Shown: positions 36,678 through 46,260 of the stretch, one piece after another
Layout: each line of letters begins with the position of its first letter
Numbering within the stretch: position 1 is the stretch's first letter
DNA from: Pseudarthrobacter sp. ATCC 49987
GTDB taxonomy: Bacteria; Actinomycetota; Actinomycetes; Actinomycetales; Micrococcaceae
DNA: 64,000 nt
Assembly: GCF_009928425.1 (NCBI RefSeq)
Contig: NZ_JAABNS010000001.1
Span: 2,604,001 to 2,668,000, forward strand
Direction: 5' to 3'
Made by a program: the position numbers and the translations under genes
The notes under the pieces: generated by a model
The model's database searches: none
What the model was told of the DNA's origin: nothing
Seen by the model: only the letters and a program-made list of their open reading frames with translations

Positions 36678-36718
36678 GTCCCCGCGGGCGGGACGCCCGC
36701 TCTCCCGCCAGAACGTCC

Positions 36719-36761
36719 GACGCCGGCCGGCACCTTTGCGTGAAAGGTGCCGGCCGGCGTC
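36719..36761 (+). terminator. fumC terminator, 19-bp perfect stem
   Basis: Bases 36719-36737 pair perfectly with 36743-36761 around a 5-nt loop (GCGTG). The stem is GC-rich and lacks a T-tract. Confidence 0.8.
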
Positions 36762-36820
36762 GTTCGTGGCGCCGATGTTCCGGCCGCCCTGGGGCCGGGT
36801 ACCGGCACCGGCCGATAATG

Positions 36821-36845
36821 TTGCACTTACCAAAACAAAGTGCAA
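36821..36845. promoter_or_regulatory. operator O1 of the TetR/MFS pair
   Basis: TTGCACTT, 9 bp, AAGTGCAA: a perfect 8-bp inverted repeat. It overlaps the downstream side of a GATAAT -10-like hexamer (36814-36819), so a bound dimer would block transcription of the regulator and pump genes. Confidence 0.75.
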
Positions 36846-36856
36846 ATATTTACTTT

Positions 36857-39201
<2,345 letters not shown>

Positions 39202-39238
39202 ACGATATGAAGTGTGGTGGGCCGGTCCTGATGTAGGA

Positions 39239-39348
39239 CTGGAACCTCGGGTTCAAAGAGGTTCGTGGGTTACCGGTCCGGGTCTTCCCCCGCATACCTG
39301 CGGGGGTGTGGACTGGCAGAGCCACATTTGAACGTCTGGAGGTTCCAG
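39239..39348 (+). ncRNA. candidate structured leader / bridge-RNA region of the IS110 element
   Basis: Nested stems: CTGGAACCTC (39239-39248) with GAGGTTCCAG (39339-39348) encloses GAACCTC/GAGGTTC (39242-39248 with 39258-39264, alternative to the outer stem) and CCCCCGC/GCGGGGG (39287-39293 with 39300-39306). IS110 elements are known to carry a bridge RNA in a non-coding end. The 3' arm of the outer stem also contains the GGAGG ribosome-binding site of the transposase. Confidence 0.4.
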
Positions 39349-39350
39349 CC

Positions 39351-40457
39351 ATGAATAAGCGTACTTACGTCGGTTTGGATGTCCATGCGCGCAGTGTGAA
39401 GGGCTGCGCGATCGACCGTGAAACGGGCGAGATCCTGAGGCAGAGCCTGGCCGCCAACGATGCCGGGGTCGCCGAGTGGGTTTCCGGGTTGCCGGGCCCG
39501 GTCCTCGTTGTCTATGAGGCAGGGCCAACCGGATTCGGATTGGCCCGGTTACTGGTCGGTGCAGGGATCGAGTGCCTGGTTGTGGCGCCCTCGAAGCTTC
39601 AGCGGCCGCCCGGGGACCGGGTGAAGACCGATGCGCGCGATGCTGAGCATCTGGCCCGGTTGGCCCTGCTCGGACAGATAACGTCCGTGCGGGTTCCGGG
39701 CCGTGCGGATGAAGCAGCCCGGGATCTGGTGCGTGCCCGTGAGGACGTCCGCGCGGATTTGATGCGGGCCAGGAACCGCGTTTCCAAGCTCCTGCTGCGC
39801 CATGGCCTGGTCTACTCCGGCGGCCATGCCTGGACCGACGCCCACCACACCTGGCTGCACCGGCAACGATTCGATGACCCTGCCCTGCAGGCCGCGTACG
39901 AGGCCTGTCTGGAAGCGGCAGAACTGACACTGGACCGCAGGAACAGGTTGGACGCGAAGATCACGGCCCTCGCTGCGACCGACCGCTACGCCCCCGTGGT
40001 CCACGCTTTGATGTGCCTGCGCGGGATCTCGGTGCTCACCGCTTTCGGCCTCGCGGTGGAGATTGGTGACTGGACCCGCTTCACCGGCTCTACGATCGGC
40101 GCGTATCTGGGTCTGGTTCCCTCGGAGCATTCATCCGGCGCTTCCCGGTCCCAGGGCGGGATCACTAAAACCGGCAACATCCATGCCCGCCGCCTGCTGG
40201 TCGAGGCCGCCTGGCACCATCGCCGCCCCTACACCCATGCCAGCCGGGACATGCGCGCCCGCTGGGACGCAGCCGATGAGGTCTCCCGGGTCCGCGGCCA
40301 TCAAGGCAACCACCGGCTGCATCACAGGTGGGACCAGTTCGAAGCCAGGCACAAACGCCGGGTCATCGCTAACGTCGCCGTCGCCCGCGAACTGGCTGGC
40401 TGGTGCTGGTCTCTCGCCGCCCAAGTCCAACGGGAGCAGCCATGGACCGATGAATAG
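39351..40457 (+). CDS. IS110 family transposase (DEDD recombinase)
   Basis: 368 aa. The N-terminal RuvC-like DEDD domain has YVGLDVHARSVKG, VVYEAGPTGFGLARLL and KTDARDAEHLARL; a helical middle follows. The C-terminal transposase-20 domain has LRGISVLTAFGLAVEIGDW, the motif GLVPSEHSSGASRSQGGITKTGN with the likely catalytic Ser, and ARRLLVEAAWHHRRP. All acidic residues appear present and the frame is intact, so it could be active. Start ATG 39351 with GGAGG 8 bp upstream, inside a possible stem. Family enzymes use a guide-like bridge RNA to choose target and donor. Confidence 0.92.
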   Translation: MNKRTYVGLDVHARSVKGCAIDRETGEILRQSLAANDAGVAEWVSGLPGPVLVVYEAGPTGFGLARLLVGAGIECLVVAPSKLQRPPGDRVKTDARDAEHLARLALLGQITSVRVPGRADEAARDLVRAREDVRADLMRARNRVSKLLLRHGLVYSGGHAWTDAHHTWLHRQRFDDPALQAAYEACLEAAELTLDRRNRLDAKITALAATDRYAPVVHALMCLRGISVLTAFGLAVEIGDWTRFTGSTIGAYLGLVPSEHSSGASRSQGGITKTGNIHARRLLVEAAWHHRRPYTHASRDMRARWDAADEVSRVRGHQGNHRLHHRWDQFEARHKRRVIANVAVARELAGWCWSLAAQVQREQPWTDE

Positions 40458-40681
40458 AGGTGTGCCGTTCCCGGCCGGCCTGGATGGCTCGGCAGCGTGG
40501 AGGAGACCCGCGATACAACTATGGACAACCGGCAATCCCCGGTGACGCCCGACATTGCTAGACCAGCGGCACCCCTCCAGCCGAACACCTCGTCCTGCGG
40601 CAGCCAACCCGCGCATATCAGTCTGACAGCGCCGTCGATCATGACGCGCCGGCCGGCCGGACCAGGCAGGGAACGAACACA

Positions 40682-40720
40682 GGTGAGCGGTCCAAGACAT
40701 CCAGTCTTGGACCGCTCACC
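40682..40720. terminator. 17-bp perfect hairpin in the IS110 trailer
   Basis: Bases 40682-40698 pair perfectly with 40704-40720 around the loop ATCCA. A TTGACA hexamer follows at 40730-40735. It may terminate transposase transcription or be a structured part of the element's right end. Confidence 0.6.
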
Positions 40721-40752
40721 CTTGCCCTCTTGACAAGGAACAACTACATATC

Positions 40753-40782
40753 AGCTGTACTCGGCCAGGACGTTGGTTACAT
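40753..40782 (+). repeat. left terminal inverted repeat of the IS481-type element
   Basis: Matches the reverse complement of 41768-41797 at 27 of 30 positions; both begin AGCTGTACTC and end GTTGGTTACAT. Confidence 0.9.
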
Positions 40783-41794
40783 GTTGAAAAGGGTGAAGAC
40801 CTCTTAGGTTGGTGGTTACCACACACACCTAACGACTAAGAGGTCTTCATGGTCCACCGTAATGCCCGTCTGACTCCTGCCGGTAGAAGCATCCTTGTCC
40901 AGCGTCTTCTGGGCGGCCGTCCCGTGGCGCATGTGGCGAAGGAAATGGGTGTTTCCCGCGCATGCGCCCACCGGTGGCTCAAGCGCTATGTCGAACACGG
41001 CTGGGACGGGATGGAGGACCGGTCCTCACGCCCGCATTCGTGCCCGCACGCCACCCCCGAGGCGAAGATCGAGGACGTGCTCGCGGCTCGGGAGAAGCAC
41101 CGCGAAGGCCCGGTCGAGCTGGCCGAACGCTGCAAGGTCCCGGCCCGCACGGTCTCTAGGATCATCGCCAGGGCCGGGCTGCCCCGGTTGTGGGAACTGG
41201 ACCCGATCAGCGGCGAACGCATCCGGGCCGGCCGGGCCACCGACCACCGTTACGAACGCGACACCGCCGGAGAGTTGCTGCATATCGACGTCAAGAAACT
41301 CGGCGGCATAGCGAACGGCGGCGGCTGGCGGGTCCATGGCCGCAGCGAAGCCGTCAGAGGCCGCGGCATCGGGTACGACTACGTCCACGTCGCCGTGGAT
41401 GACCACTCCCGCCTGGCCTACGTTGAGGTCCTGCCCGACGAGAAAGGGCCGACCTGCGCCCGGTTCCTGACCAACGCCGCGGCGTTCATGGCCGCGAACG
41501 GGGCACCGGTGCGCGAAGTCATGACCGACAACGCCCTGGCCTACATCCGGTCCGCGGACTTCGCTACGGCCATCGCGGATCTCGGCGCCAAACACCGGCG
41601 CACCAAACCGCGCAGCCCGTGGCAGAACGGCAAGGCCGAGCGGTTCAACCGCACTCTCCAGGAAGGCTGGGCCTATAAGAACGCCTATGACTCCAGCGAC
41701 GACCGCACACAGGCCCTCACGGGCTGGCTAGACTTCTACAACCACCGCCGCAACCACCCATCAGCAGATGTAACCAACCTGCTGGCTGAGTACA
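40756..41794 (+). mobile_element. IS481-type insertion sequence, about 1039 bp
   Basis: Bounded by TGTACTC... and ...GAGTACA inside 30-bp imperfect terminal inverted repeats (27/30 matching). The right flank is GCTAGC, fitting the NCTAGN target known for IS481; the left flank is ATCAGC, so the two flanks are not a clean target duplication. One transposase fills the element. Confidence 0.85.
40795..40848 (+). promoter_or_regulatory. hairpin covering the transposase ribosome-binding site
   Basis: GAAGACCTCTTAG (40795-40807) and CTAAGAGGTCTTC (40836-40848) are perfect 13-bp complements. The AAGAGG Shine-Dalgarno sequence lies in the 3' arm and the ATG follows immediately at 40849, so transcripts that include the 5' arm would hide the ribosome-binding site. 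Confidence 0.7.
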
Positions 41795-41799
41795 GCTAG
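40849..41799 (+). CDS. IS481 family transposase
   Basis: 316 aa, intact. N-terminal helix-turn-helix (MVHRNARLTPAGRSILVQR; GRPVAHVAKEMGVSRACAHRWLKRY) and rve integrase core with the DDE residues: LHIDVKKLGG (Asp), MTDNALAYIRS (Asp) and KAERFNRTLQEGW (Glu region). SPWQNGKAERFNRTL is the family signature. ATG 40849 has AAGAGG 5 bp upstream inside a hairpin arm. The stop codon TAG lies outside the TGT...ACA ends, in the CTAG target sequence, so the element borrows its stop from the host. Confidence 0.94.
   Translation: MVHRNARLTPAGRSILVQRLLGGRPVAHVAKEMGVSRACAHRWLKRYVEHGWDGMEDRSSRPHSCPHATPEAKIEDVLAAREKHREGPVELAERCKVPARTVSRIIARAGLPRLWELDPISGERIRAGRATDHRYERDTAGELLHIDVKKLGGIANGGGWRVHGRSEAVRGRGIGYDYVHVAVDDHSRLAYVEVLPDEKGPTCARFLTNAAAFMAANGAPVREVMTDNALAYIRSADFATAIADLGAKHRRTKPRSPWQNGKAERFNRTLQEGWAYKNAYDSSDDRTQALTGWLDFYNHRRNHPSADVTNLLAEYS
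41768..41797 (-). repeat. right terminal inverted repeat of the IS481-type element
   Basis: Overlaps the last ten codons of the transposase. The transposase stop TAG (41797-41799) starts at the last base of the repeat. Confidence 0.9.
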
Positions 41800-42266
41800 C
41801 GCCGGAAGTGGGCAGCCCCGTCGGCCTGCCCGGCACGCTTAATGCTCTCCAGGTGCCCGGGCATCAGCTCGGGGAACTCCTCCGGCCGGAACCAGCCCAC
41901 GGCGAGGGATTCGTCGTCGTTGACCCGCGCCTCCCCGGAGACATAACGGCACCGGAACACGAGCGTCAGGAAGTGGCAGACGTCGCCGTTCGGATAGGTG
42001 GTGGGCCCGACGGCGTCCACCGAGACGAGCCGTTCGGCGGCGGCCACGACACCGGTCTCCTCCAGGACCTCCCGCAGCAGGCCCGTCGCCGGCTCTTCGC
42101 CGGGCTCCAGAATCCCGGTGATCAGCCCCCAGCGGCCGTTGTCGGCCCGCTGGCCGAGCAGGACCCGGCCGGCGTCGTCGAACACGACGGCCCGGGCGCC
42201 GGGAATCCAGAGGGTCTCGTGACCAACCTTGGCACGGAGCTTGAGAATGAAATCGGGGGTAGCCAT
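41796..42266 (-). CDS. NUDIX hydrolase
   Basis: 156 aa. A perfect Nudix box spans GILEPGEEPATGLLREVLEETGV (G-x5-E-x7-REVLEE-x-G; given only as landmark, about residues 50-72). RWGLITG precedes it. It hydrolyses a nucleoside diphosphate linked to another moiety; substrate unknown. A TAGGCT -10 lies 6 bp before the ATG (42273-42278), so the message is probably leaderless. Its stop TAG is inside the CTAG palindrome used by the IS481-type element, which inserted at the very end of the gene without disrupting it. Confidence 0.92.
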   Translation of the reverse strand: MATPDFILKLRAKVGHETLWIPGARAVVFDDAGRVLLGQRADNGRWGLITGILEPGEEPATGLLREVLEETGVVAAAERLVSVDAVGPTTYPNGDVCHFLTLVFRCRYVSGEARVNDDESLAVGWFRPEEFPELMPGHLESIKRAGQADGAAHFRR

Positions 42267-42272
42267 CCCGCC

Positions 42273-42278
42273 AGCCTA
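42273..42278 (-). promoter_or_regulatory. -10 element of the NUDIX gene (leaderless)
   Basis: TAGGCT on the minus strand with GGCGGG between it and the ATG at 42266. Confidence 0.5.
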
Positions 42279-42303
42279 GCCAACGGGCACGGGGGTCTCC
42301 GCC

Positions 42304-42867
42304 TCAGGCCGCCGGGAGAAGGAGCATGGCCGCGGCGGCGCCGGCCAGCATGAACGGCCCGAAGGGGATGCTCGATTTCAGGTTGCCGCGCCGCGAAACC
42401 AGCAGGCCCAGGCTCCACAGCCCGCCGAAAAGGAACGCGGCGAAGGTCCCGGCAAACACGTGCGGCCAGCCGAGGAAGCCCAGATACATTCCGAGCACGC
42501 CTGCCAGCTTGACGTCGCCAAAACCCATCCCCGGCGGGTACGCGGCCCGCAGCAGGAAGTAGAAAAGCCACAACGCCGCTCCCCCGGCCACCACGCGCAG
42601 TCCGGGCACCCCGAAGAGCCCGGCCCCGCCGTCGGGCACGGCAGCCGCGGCCGGGGCTCCCGACGCCGCGTGGACCGCCACTGCACCCAGCAGCAGCACC
42701 CCGGCGACGGCGTAGGCCGGAAAGACGATCCGGTCCGGCAGCAGATGGTGCCTGACGTCGATGACCGCGAGGCGGACGGCGGTGACCGCAAGGTAGGTGC
42801 ACGCCAGAAGCACCAGCCAGAAGGCCAGCGGGGTCACTTCGCCCAGTCCACCGAGTCGTTGGATCAC
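42304..42867 (-). CDS. short prepilin peptidase (A24 family)
   Basis: 187 aa, lacking the N-terminal methylase domain of full PilD. Five or six membrane helices and the two catalytic aspartates of type IV prepilin peptidases: DVRHHLLPDRI after helix 1 and GMGFGDVKLAGVLG. It would cleave class III prepilins (Tad/Flp type) or related proteins; no pilus genes are in this window. The GTG start at 42867 lies 6 bp after TAGCAT (42874-42879). It is divergent from the gene at 42927. Confidence 0.88.
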   Translation of the reverse strand: MIQRLGGLGEVTPLAFWLVLLACTYLAVTAVRLAVIDVRHHLLPDRIVFPAYAVAGVLLLGAVAVHAASGAPAAAAVPDGGAGLFGVPGLRVVAGGAALWLFYFLLRAAYPPGMGFGDVKLAGVLGMYLGFLGWPHVFAGTFAAFLFGGLWSLGLLVSRRGNLKSSIPFGPFMLAGAAAAMLLLPAA

Positions 42868-42873
42868 TCTCGG

Positions 42874-42879
42874 ATGCTA
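42874..42879 (-). promoter_or_regulatory. -10 element of the prepilin peptidase gene (leaderless)
   Basis: TAGCAT on the minus strand, 6 bp before the GTG at 42867. Confidence 0.5.
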
Positions 42880-42914
42880 CTGGAATTTCCGGCTGGCGTG
42901 GCGGGGCCCGCGCG

Positions 42915-42920
42915 TAAACT
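42915..42920 (+). promoter_or_regulatory. -10 element of the gene at 42927 (leaderless)
   Basis: TAAACT, then 6 bp, then ATG 42927. This favours the ATG over the GTG at 42921 that directly touches the hexamer. Confidence 0.5.
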
Positions 42921-42926
42921 GTGGAT

Positions 42927-43754
42927 ATGGCCGCATGGGACAACGCAAACGCGCGCGGGCCGCGCACGCCCGGGGACCCCGCGGAACAGGCGGCCGCTTT
43001 CCGGAACCTGTGCCGCTCCTCGCCGTGGAAATGGCACTCCCTGCGCTTCGAGTACCTTGACCGGCCCCTCGCCGCCGGTTCCGGTGCCCCTGAAACGGCA
43101 CCGCCCCCGGACCTGGTCCGTGCCTGGCTTCGCCGCCCCGGGGCCCTGCGGCTGGAGACGGCCGACGGCCTGGTCCTGCAAAGCACCACCGGCATCAATG
43201 ATTCCCGTGACGTGTTCTACGTCCGCTCCACCAGGAAGACCTGGTTACTGCCGCCCCACCTCGTCACCCCGGTCTACGACGACCGCGGCCTGGTCCGGCG
43301 CCGCCCCGAAGCCGCCTACGGCGAGCCCGGCTTCGGCAACGGCCGGTTCGCCGCCGCGCTGGACCCGGTGGAACTGGCCGGCAACGCCCCCGTCCCGCTC
43401 GAATTCCCCAATTCAAATGCTGTGGAACTGGGCACCATCACCGAAGTGCTGCACGAAGGCCGACCCGCGCTGGAAGCCACCGTGACTCCGAACCCCGGCT
43501 ACCGTCCCAGCGACCCCGGGTCGCCGCTGTGCCGGCCGGGCCGCACGCTGGTGAGGATCGACGCCGGCACGGGCGTTTGCGTCGCGAGCCGCTGGCTGGA
43601 GGGCGGGCAGGAAGGGGACGGACCGGACGGGTATGGGCACTGGATCCGGATCCTGGCCGTGGATGAGTACATGCTGGATGACTTGTTCCTCGCCGAGTCC
43701 ATGAACCTCACGGATGTCCGCCGGCACATCAGCTGGGAACTCCCGGCGGGCTGA
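42927..43754 (+). CDS. conserved hypothetical protein, cytoplasmic
   Basis: 275 aa, family not recognised. No signal peptide or membrane helix. Conspicuous segments: AAAFRNLCRSSPWKWHSLRFEYLDRP near the N-terminus (in part), VRAWLRRPGALRLETADG, LPPHLVTPVYDDRGLVRRRP and a C-terminal DDLFLAESMNLTDVRRHISW. The pattern of Trp-rich beta strands suggests a globular beta-rich protein. The start is fixed by a TAAACT -10 six bases upstream. It lies 48 bp before an acetyltransferase that has its own promoter. Confidence 0.8.
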   Translation: MAAWDNANARGPRTPGDPAEQAAAFRNLCRSSPWKWHSLRFEYLDRPLAAGSGAPETAPPPDLVRAWLRRPGALRLETADGLVLQSTTGINDSRDVFYVRSTRKTWLLPPHLVTPVYDDRGLVRRRPEAAYGEPGFGNGRFAAALDPVELAGNAPVPLEFPNSNAVELGTITEVLHEGRPALEATVTPNPGYRPSDPGSPLCRPGRTLVRIDAGTGVCVASRWLEGGQEGDGPDGYGHWIRILAVDEYMLDDLFLAESMNLTDVRRHISWELPAG

Positions 43755-43790
43755 AGGCGCGTGTGACTGGCTGGGCCCCGGCTGCGCGGC

Positions 43791-43796
43791 TAGGCT
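43791..43796 (+). promoter_or_regulatory. -10 element of the acetyltransferase gene (leaderless)
   Basis: TAGGCT lies 6 bp before the ATG at 43803 with no Shine-Dalgarno sequence. Confidence 0.5.
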
Positions 43797-43802
43797 TCCC
43801 GG

Positions 43803-44453
43803 ATGACTGAACTCGCCCGCTACTGGCCGCCCTTCGGCCTCACCCTGACCACACCACGCCTGGCGCTGCGGCCCATCCGCGACGAGGAGATCCCCGTGGC
43901 GGTGCAGGCGGCCCTGAGCGGCATCCACGAGCCGGGCCGCAGCCCGTTCAGCCGGCCCTGGGCCGAGGCCCCGCCGGAGGAGCTCGGTCCGAATATGGCG
44001 CAGTGGTACTGGCGCTGCCGCGGGAACATGTCGCCGCAGGAATGGACCCTGCTGCTGGGCATCTGGCACGAGGACGAGTTCATCGGCTGCCAGGACATCG
44101 AGGCCAGGGACTTCGCCACCCTGAAAACGGTGAGCACCGGATCCTGGCTCAAACAAAGCGTGCACGGCCGCGGACTCGGCAAGGAGATGCGCGCCGCCGT
44201 CGCCCTCTATGCCTTCGACTGGCTCGGCGCGGAGGTCGCGGAATCCGAGGCGGCCGCCTGGAACCAGCAGTCCCTCGGCGTCTCCCGTTCTCTCGGCTAC
44301 GAACTCAACGGCGTCACCCGCGTCACTTGGGGCGGCCAGCGCCAGGAAGCCCAAAAAGTCCGCCTCACCCCCGCCACGTTCAACCGCCCCGACTGGCACC
44401 TGCAAGTGCAAGGCCACGACCCCACGGCAAAATACCTGGGGATCCAGGAATAA
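43803..44453 (+). CDS. GNAT family N-acetyltransferase (RimJ/RimL type)
   Basis: 216 aa. Starts with the RimL-like LTLTTPRLALRPIRDEEIP; the acetyl-CoA loop is RGLGKEMRAAVALYAFDWLGAEVAESEAAAWNQQSLGVSRSLGYELNG (landmark; RGLGKEM is the Q/RxxGxG/A motif, then NxxSxxV-like NQQSLGV). Such enzymes acetylate protein N-termini or small amines; the substrate is unknown. A TAGGCT -10 six bases upstream indicates a leaderless transcript. It runs convergent to phoH, with a 257-bp structured gap between. Confidence 0.87.
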   Translation: MTELARYWPPFGLTLTTPRLALRPIRDEEIPVAVQAALSGIHEPGRSPFSRPWAEAPPEELGPNMAQWYWRCRGNMSPQEWTLLLGIWHEDEFIGCQDIEARDFATLKTVSTGSWLKQSVHGRGLGKEMRAAVALYAFDWLGAEVAESEAAAWNQQSLGVSRSLGYELNGVTRVTWGGQRQEAQKVRLTPATFNRPDWHLQVQGHDPTAKYLGIQE

Positions 44454-44488
44454 AGGCGACAAAGGCAACAAAGGTGACAGAGCCGCAC

Positions 44489-44665
44489 GCCGGGTCGCGG
44501 TCCTTCGCGTAGGAGCGCATTGCCGACCAAAGCGAAGCGGAGGTCGCCCCGCGACCGCAGTGGGCCCCATGCGACGTAAGCAGCGTCCCGAGGGCCCCGA
44601 GGCGAGCTTGCGAGCCTTGGGAAGGGACCTCTGCGCTAAGCGACGGCGAAGGGCCGCGACCCGGC
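44489..44665. other. 177-bp inverted-repeat structure between convergent genes
   Basis: Bases 44489-44508 pair with 44646-44665 over 20 bp (one would be G-U in RNA). Nested inside are AGCGCA/TGCGCT (44514-44519 with 44632-44637) and GAGGTC/GACCTC (44540-44545 with 44626-44631), in the correct order for one large folded RNA. A triple AAAGGYRAC 9-bp repeat precedes it at about 44452-44478. The gap 44454-44710 holds no ORF I can support. Confidence 0.6.
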
Positions 44666-44710
44666 GAACCCGGCCACGGCCCCCAGCAGAGGCGAGTCGA
44701 AGAACCCGGC

Positions 44711-46153
44711 TTAGATCTCCGCCCCCTCGAGCAACTCCGTAACAAGCGCAGCGATCGGCGAGCGCTCCGAACGCGTGAGGGTGACGTGGCCGAAGAGCGG
44801 ATGCCCCTTGAGCGTCTCGACGACGGCGGCCACGCCGTCGTGCCGGCCGACCCGGAGGTTGTCGCGCTGGGCGACGTCGTGGGTCAGGACGATCTTGGAG
44901 TTCTGCCCGATCCGGCTCATGACGGTCAGCAGCACGTTCTTCTCCAGCGACTGGGCCTCATCCACGATCACGAACGCGTCATGCAGCGACCGGCCCCGGA
45001 TGTGGGTCAGCGGCATCACCTCGAGCATGCCGCGGTCCATCACTTCCTCCACGACCTCCTGGCTGACCAGGGCGCCGAGCGTGTCGAAGACGGCCTGCGC
45101 CCACGGGTTCATTTTCTCCGCCTCGGAGCCGGGCAGGTAGCCGAGCTCCTGCCCGCCCACCGCGTAGAGCGGCCGGAAGACGATGACCTTGCGGTGTTCC
45201 TGGCGCTCCAGGACGGCTTCGAGGCCCGCGCACAGGGCCAGCGCGGACTTTCCCGTGCCGGCGCGGCCGCCGAGGGACACAATGCCCACGGAGGGGTCCA
45301 TCAGCAGGTCGATCGCCAGCCGCTGTTCGGCCGACCGCCCGTGCAGACCGAACACGTCGCGGTCGCCCTTCACCAGCCGGACCTGCTTGTCGGCGCCTAC
45401 CCGGCCCAGCGCAGAGCCCCGCTGAGAGAGGAGCACCAGGCCGGTGTTCGTCGGCATCTCGGCCGCCTCCGGGATGAAGACGGGCTCGTGGCCGTAGAGG
45501 GTGGAGACTTCCTCCTCGCTCGCGTCGATTTCCGCGACGCCGGTCCAGCCCGAGTCCTTGACGAGTTCGTTGCGGTACTCGTCGGCCTGCAGCCCCATGG
45601 CCGAGGCCTTGACGCGCATCGGAAGGTCCTTGGACACCACCGTGACGTCCCGCCCTTCGTTGGCGAGGTTCTTGGCGACGGCGAGGATCCGGCTGTCGTT
45701 GTCCCCGCCGCGGAAGCCTGCGGGGAGCACCTCGGCGGAGATGTGGTTCAGCTCCACCATGAGCGTGCCGCCGTCGTGCCCGAGGGGGATGGGGCGGTCG
45801 AGCCCGCCGTGTTCCACCCGCAGGTCGTCCAGGAGCCTGAGTGCCTTGCGGGCGAAATAGCCGAGCTCGGGATCGTGCCGCTTGCCTTCGAGTTCGGTGA
45901 TGACGACGATCGGCAGGATCACTTCATGCTCCGCGAAGCGCAGCAGCGCCCGCGGGTCCGAGAGCAGCACCGAGGTGTCGATCACGAAGCTCCGGGCCGG
46001 TTCCATACTTGCTGTCCCTTCCCCGGAAACAGCAAGACCGGCCGCAGCGTCAATCTCCGCTGCACCGGTCTTTGAGGTGGCTCGCTTGGCGCGAGAGGTA
46101 GCTTTCTGTCCCTGGTCGGTCACGACGTCGGGCAGTTGTTCAGAAATAGCCAC
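44711..46153 (-). CDS. PhoH2-type protein: PIN nuclease domain plus PhoH ATPase
   Basis: About 480 aa. An N-terminal PIN domain ([53 protein letters not shown] carry the acidic active-site residues) is fused to a PhoH ATPase domain with Walker [18 protein letters not shown], and Walker [27 protein letters not shown] follows. PhoH2 proteins (Rv1095) unwind and cleave RNA in the reported cases. The GTG at 46153 has CTGGAG 5 bp upstream; the first 70 residues are a variable extension. A small ORF lies 35 bp upstream. Confidence 0.93.
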   Translation of the reverse strand: MAISEQLPDVVTDQGQKATSRAKRATSKTGAAEIDAAAGLAVSGEGTASMEPARSFVIDTSVLLSDPRALLRFAEHEVILPIVVITELEGKRHDPELGYFARKALRLLDDLRVEHGGLDRPIPLGHDGGTLMVELNHISAEVLPAGFRGGDNDSRILAVAKNLANEGRDVTVVSKDLPMRVKASAMGLQADEYRNELVKDSGWTGVAEIDASEEEVSTLYGHEPVFIPEAAEMPTNTGLVLLSQRGSALGRVGADKQVRLVKGDRDVFGLHGRSAEQRLAIDLLMDPSVGIVSLGGRAGTGKSALALCAGLEAVLERQEHRKVIVFRPLYAVGGQELGYLPGSEAEKMNPWAQAVFDTLGALVSQEVVEEVMDRGMLEVMPLTHIRGRSLHDAFVIVDEAQSLEKNVLLTVMSRIGQNSKIVLTHDVAQRDNLRVGRHDGVAAVVETLKGHPLFGHVTLTRSERSPIAALVTELLEGAEI

Positions 46154-46188
46154 ATCGACTCCAGCCCCGGGGCGCATGCCCGGAATTG

Positions 46189-46260
46189 TTAGTGGTGAGG
46201 CGGCTCGGCCTGGAGGCCGGACGCGGCCTCCCATACACCCGGTGCGAACTTCCGCTCCAT
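46189..46260 (-). CDS. possible 23-aa small protein upstream of phoH
   Basis: The ORF has GGGGAGG 7 bp before its ATG, mostly G/C third positions and ends in TAA 35 bp before the phoH start. It starts [15 protein letters not shown] and ends QAEPPHH. A stem (CCCATCAGC / GCTGATCGGG, about 46269-46299 plus strand) lies directly before its ribosome-binding site. It may be a leader peptide of phoH or a small protein in its own right. Confidence 0.45.
   Translation of the reverse strand: MERKFAPGVWEAASGLQAEPPHH

Larger units (their letters stand above)
39205..40740 (+). mobile_element. IS110-type insertion sequence (ends approximate)
   Basis: The span covers the transposase gene with a structured leader (39202-39350) and a 280-bp trailer ending near a 17-bp hairpin and TTGACAAGG. 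IS110 elements lack clear terminal inverted repeats, so the ends cannot be fixed from one copy. It lies between the MFS gene and an IS481-type element. Confidence 0.5.

Noticed and set aside
39241..39330. tRNA-like GGTTCAAA sequence near the IS110 element
   Set aside because: No acceptor stem or anticodon arm forms around it; the region fits IS-associated structure better.
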